Source of the DNA: Apricaphanius iberus
Taxonomy: Eukaryota; Chordata; Actinopteri; Cyprinodontiformes; Aphaniidae
DNA: 64,000 nucleotides
Direction of reading: 5' to 3'
Assembly (NCBI GenBank): GCA_028564705.1
Contig: JAPXFQ010001133.1
Span: forward strand, 3,920,001-3,984,000
A program made the translations under genes and the position numbers. Below, one piece after another: positions 62,207-64,000 of the stretch. The stretch's first letter is position 1. Every line of letters starts with the position of its first letter. The notes below the pieces were generated by a model. It saw only the letters and a list, made by a program, of their open reading frames with translations, searched no databases and was not told where the DNA came from.

Positions 62207-63745
62207 TATCAGGGCGTAGTGGTAATCTCCTTCGTATGTGGTGGTTTGAGCTTATAATTAGTGCTTTGGGTATTAGTTGAACAAAGTTTATTTCACTCTT
62301 CAAACAGAAAGATGCCTCACTTCCTTCCTTGTCTTTCAGATAAATAGCTTAGTCAAACCTGAACTATGTGATGGATTTGTTTTGGTCAGGCCCCTGGTAG
62401 CAGCTTGTTGCTCTTCAAGGTGCAAACACCACCTGCCTTTTTCCTCAGATAGACCAGTACTAGCAGCCGCGAGAATAAGGATGGATTTCTCTGAATGTTT
62501 TCACCTTTTCAGCACTAAACTGTAACCCTCCTAAACCTCACACACCATGCAGCCTCTGAGATTCACATAACCAGATTGCCAGGTGATGCTGTAGTTTGAC
62601 ACCCCTCTCACCTGCAACACTTCGATGAAAAACAAAAAAAATCCTTTCATGTGAGTGAACAACCAGCCCGCCTTTCTTCATGAAACATTGGTGAGGTGTC
62701 CTTATGTTTCATGCATTGAACTCACCGTACCTCATTTCTAACCCCTCTCTTACCCGTTCATCAAATTTATCTCACATGAAAACTATATTACCTGAATGTA
62801 AAATGTTCACATCTTTATGAAAATTGACCTTATAGTCTATGTATTATTGATATCAACACACTTTCACAGGCTTAAACACGTGCAGTTGTGTTATTTGTTT
62901 TCATAATCCAAAGTATTCTAAAGCAGTATGAACAGTAAGCATGATTGTCAGCAACCAAAAACCCTTTGCACCGTTTCTACTACTTGAAACAAAGAACAAA
63001 CCTGAGTGTAAAAACTCGCTTTGTGTGTTACATATAATCAATCACCTCTGAAGTTCTCTGATCCCAGTAAAAGGTGACTCTCACATTACTGTGATGTTTA
63101 GTTAAGGTTAGACTGGAATTATGCCACCATTTTATTATTATTTTATTTGTTGCAGAATGTCCTGTCAGTGCAAACAGATGGTCCTGCGTATTTAGGAGGT
63201 TGAAACGGTTTGGATTTTTTTTATGATTATTGGGGAGATCGTTCTTTTGAAATTGTACAGATGGTGCATGGCTCATTTAATCTCTTTTTATTCTCTAATT
63301 ATTTTTAAGTTATGAATTCTTTAATATGCATTCTGCATGTTTTTATGACTCATTTTTAGTGTAATAATGCTAAATGCGTGCCCATGATTTTAAGTTATTC
63401 CATTATTTTTGCCCTGCTCTTAAACTGTTTCTATCAGATCTGTCACTCTTCTTTTGCCCATCTCGTCTTTTCTTCCCTCCTTAACCCCATTAATCCTCTT
63501 CTGTCCTTTCTTTCACATTTTGCTCATGAGCATCTTAAAAACCTTGAACCAACTTGCTTGTGAGTTTTTGTTGTCGTTTAAAACTGTTTGCTATTCTTTT
63601 TTTGTTTGGAGCGACTGTTTACACTTTGTGGGCTGTATTTTATTTGTAAACAAGCAGAACTAGCCTATTTAACTTTTGTGGCATAAAATTGATGGTAAAA
63701 GTAAATTATTGGGAAATAAAATGTGAACAAGGAAAATTGTTGTTT
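62207..63745 (+). other. agtpbp1: agtpbp1 3' UTR
   Basis: About 1.5 kb untranslated tail from the stop to just past the poly(A) signal. AU-rich in its second half. The open frames in it are short and without family text. Confidence 0.7.
63715..63720 (+). terminator. agtpbp1: agtpbp1 poly(A) signal
   Basis: AATAAA followed within 25-40 nt by a T/GT-rich stretch (ttgttgtttttctttatttc), the usual cleavage context. Confidence 0.75.
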
Positions 63746-63750
63746 TTCTT

Positions 63751-64000
63751 TATTTCTCTCTAACTGAACTTTAAAAATTGTAATCTATTGTTTCTTGAAT
63801 TTTCAACTACATGGGCACAGAGATTTGTCATTGGGAAGGTTTTGGTTCATCGTTTGGGAACCAGCTCTAATTGAACTGATATAGTGAGAAATGCATTTAG
63901 AGGAAAATGACACTCAAATGATGGAACAAGACTGTTCTACACGCAAACTAGTTTAATCAATTTTAACTGGTATAATCATAAGTTAATATTTTACTGCTGT
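63751..64000. other. Downstream flank
   Basis: Short AT-rich flank after agtpbp1. Nothing recognised. Confidence 0.4.

Overview
This window is vertebrate nuclear DNA, almost certainly from a teleost fish. It is AT-rich and intron-dense, with GT-AG splice sites throughout. Its introns are filled with typical fish repeats: Tc1-like DNA transposons, hAT-type MITEs, a Rex3/RTE-like LINE, an L2/CR1-like LINE and long TA microsatellites. The species cannot be named from the sequence.

Two protein-coding genes lie head to head. On the minus strand (about 15.29 kb down to 1.99 kb) is naa35, the auxiliary/anchoring subunit of the NatC N-terminal acetyltransferase. I could reconstruct one non-coding exon and 22 coding exons. 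They join in frame to 2175 nt (724 codons plus stop), close to the roughly 725-residue length of vertebrate NAA35. On the plus strand (about 15.5 to 63.75 kb) is agtpbp1, encoding cytosolic carboxypeptidase 1 (CCP1/Nna1), the M14-family enzyme that shortens polyglutamate chains and removes C-terminal residues from tubulin. Its 25 coding exons join in frame to 3696 nt (1231 codons plus stop) and the zinc ligands and catalytic Glu are intact. The two genes share an intergenic promoter region near 15.2-15.7 kb with a ZNF143/THAP11-type motif and a CRE-like site. The same divergent NAA35/AGTPBP1 neighbourhood is known in other vertebrates.

Layout: 1-714, nothing recognisable; 715-1897, decayed Rex3-like LINE; 2010-15290, naa35; 15200-15720, divergent promoter; 19074-63750, agtpbp1. 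The agtpbp1 introns hold a transposon nest (21.2-22.8 kb), a candidate alternative first coding exon (27168-27225), a nearly intact Tc1-like transposon with one premature stop (30610-32314), an L2-like LINE 3' end (36552-37730), several hAT-type MITEs, a Tigger/pogo-like remnant (55.0-55.7 kb) and a degenerate hAT-like element (57.6-60.0 kb). The last agtpbp1 intron is 11.2 kb.

The two genes act in different pathways: co-translational N-terminal acetylation at the ribosome, and post-translational tubulin modification. They are linked by position rather than by function. I found no bacterial-type system, CRISPR array, tRNA or rRNA. The best candidates for something undescribed are the alternative agtpbp1 first exon, a CpG-rich MITE flanked by TTAA inside naa35, and a possible intronic polyadenylation form of agtpbp1.
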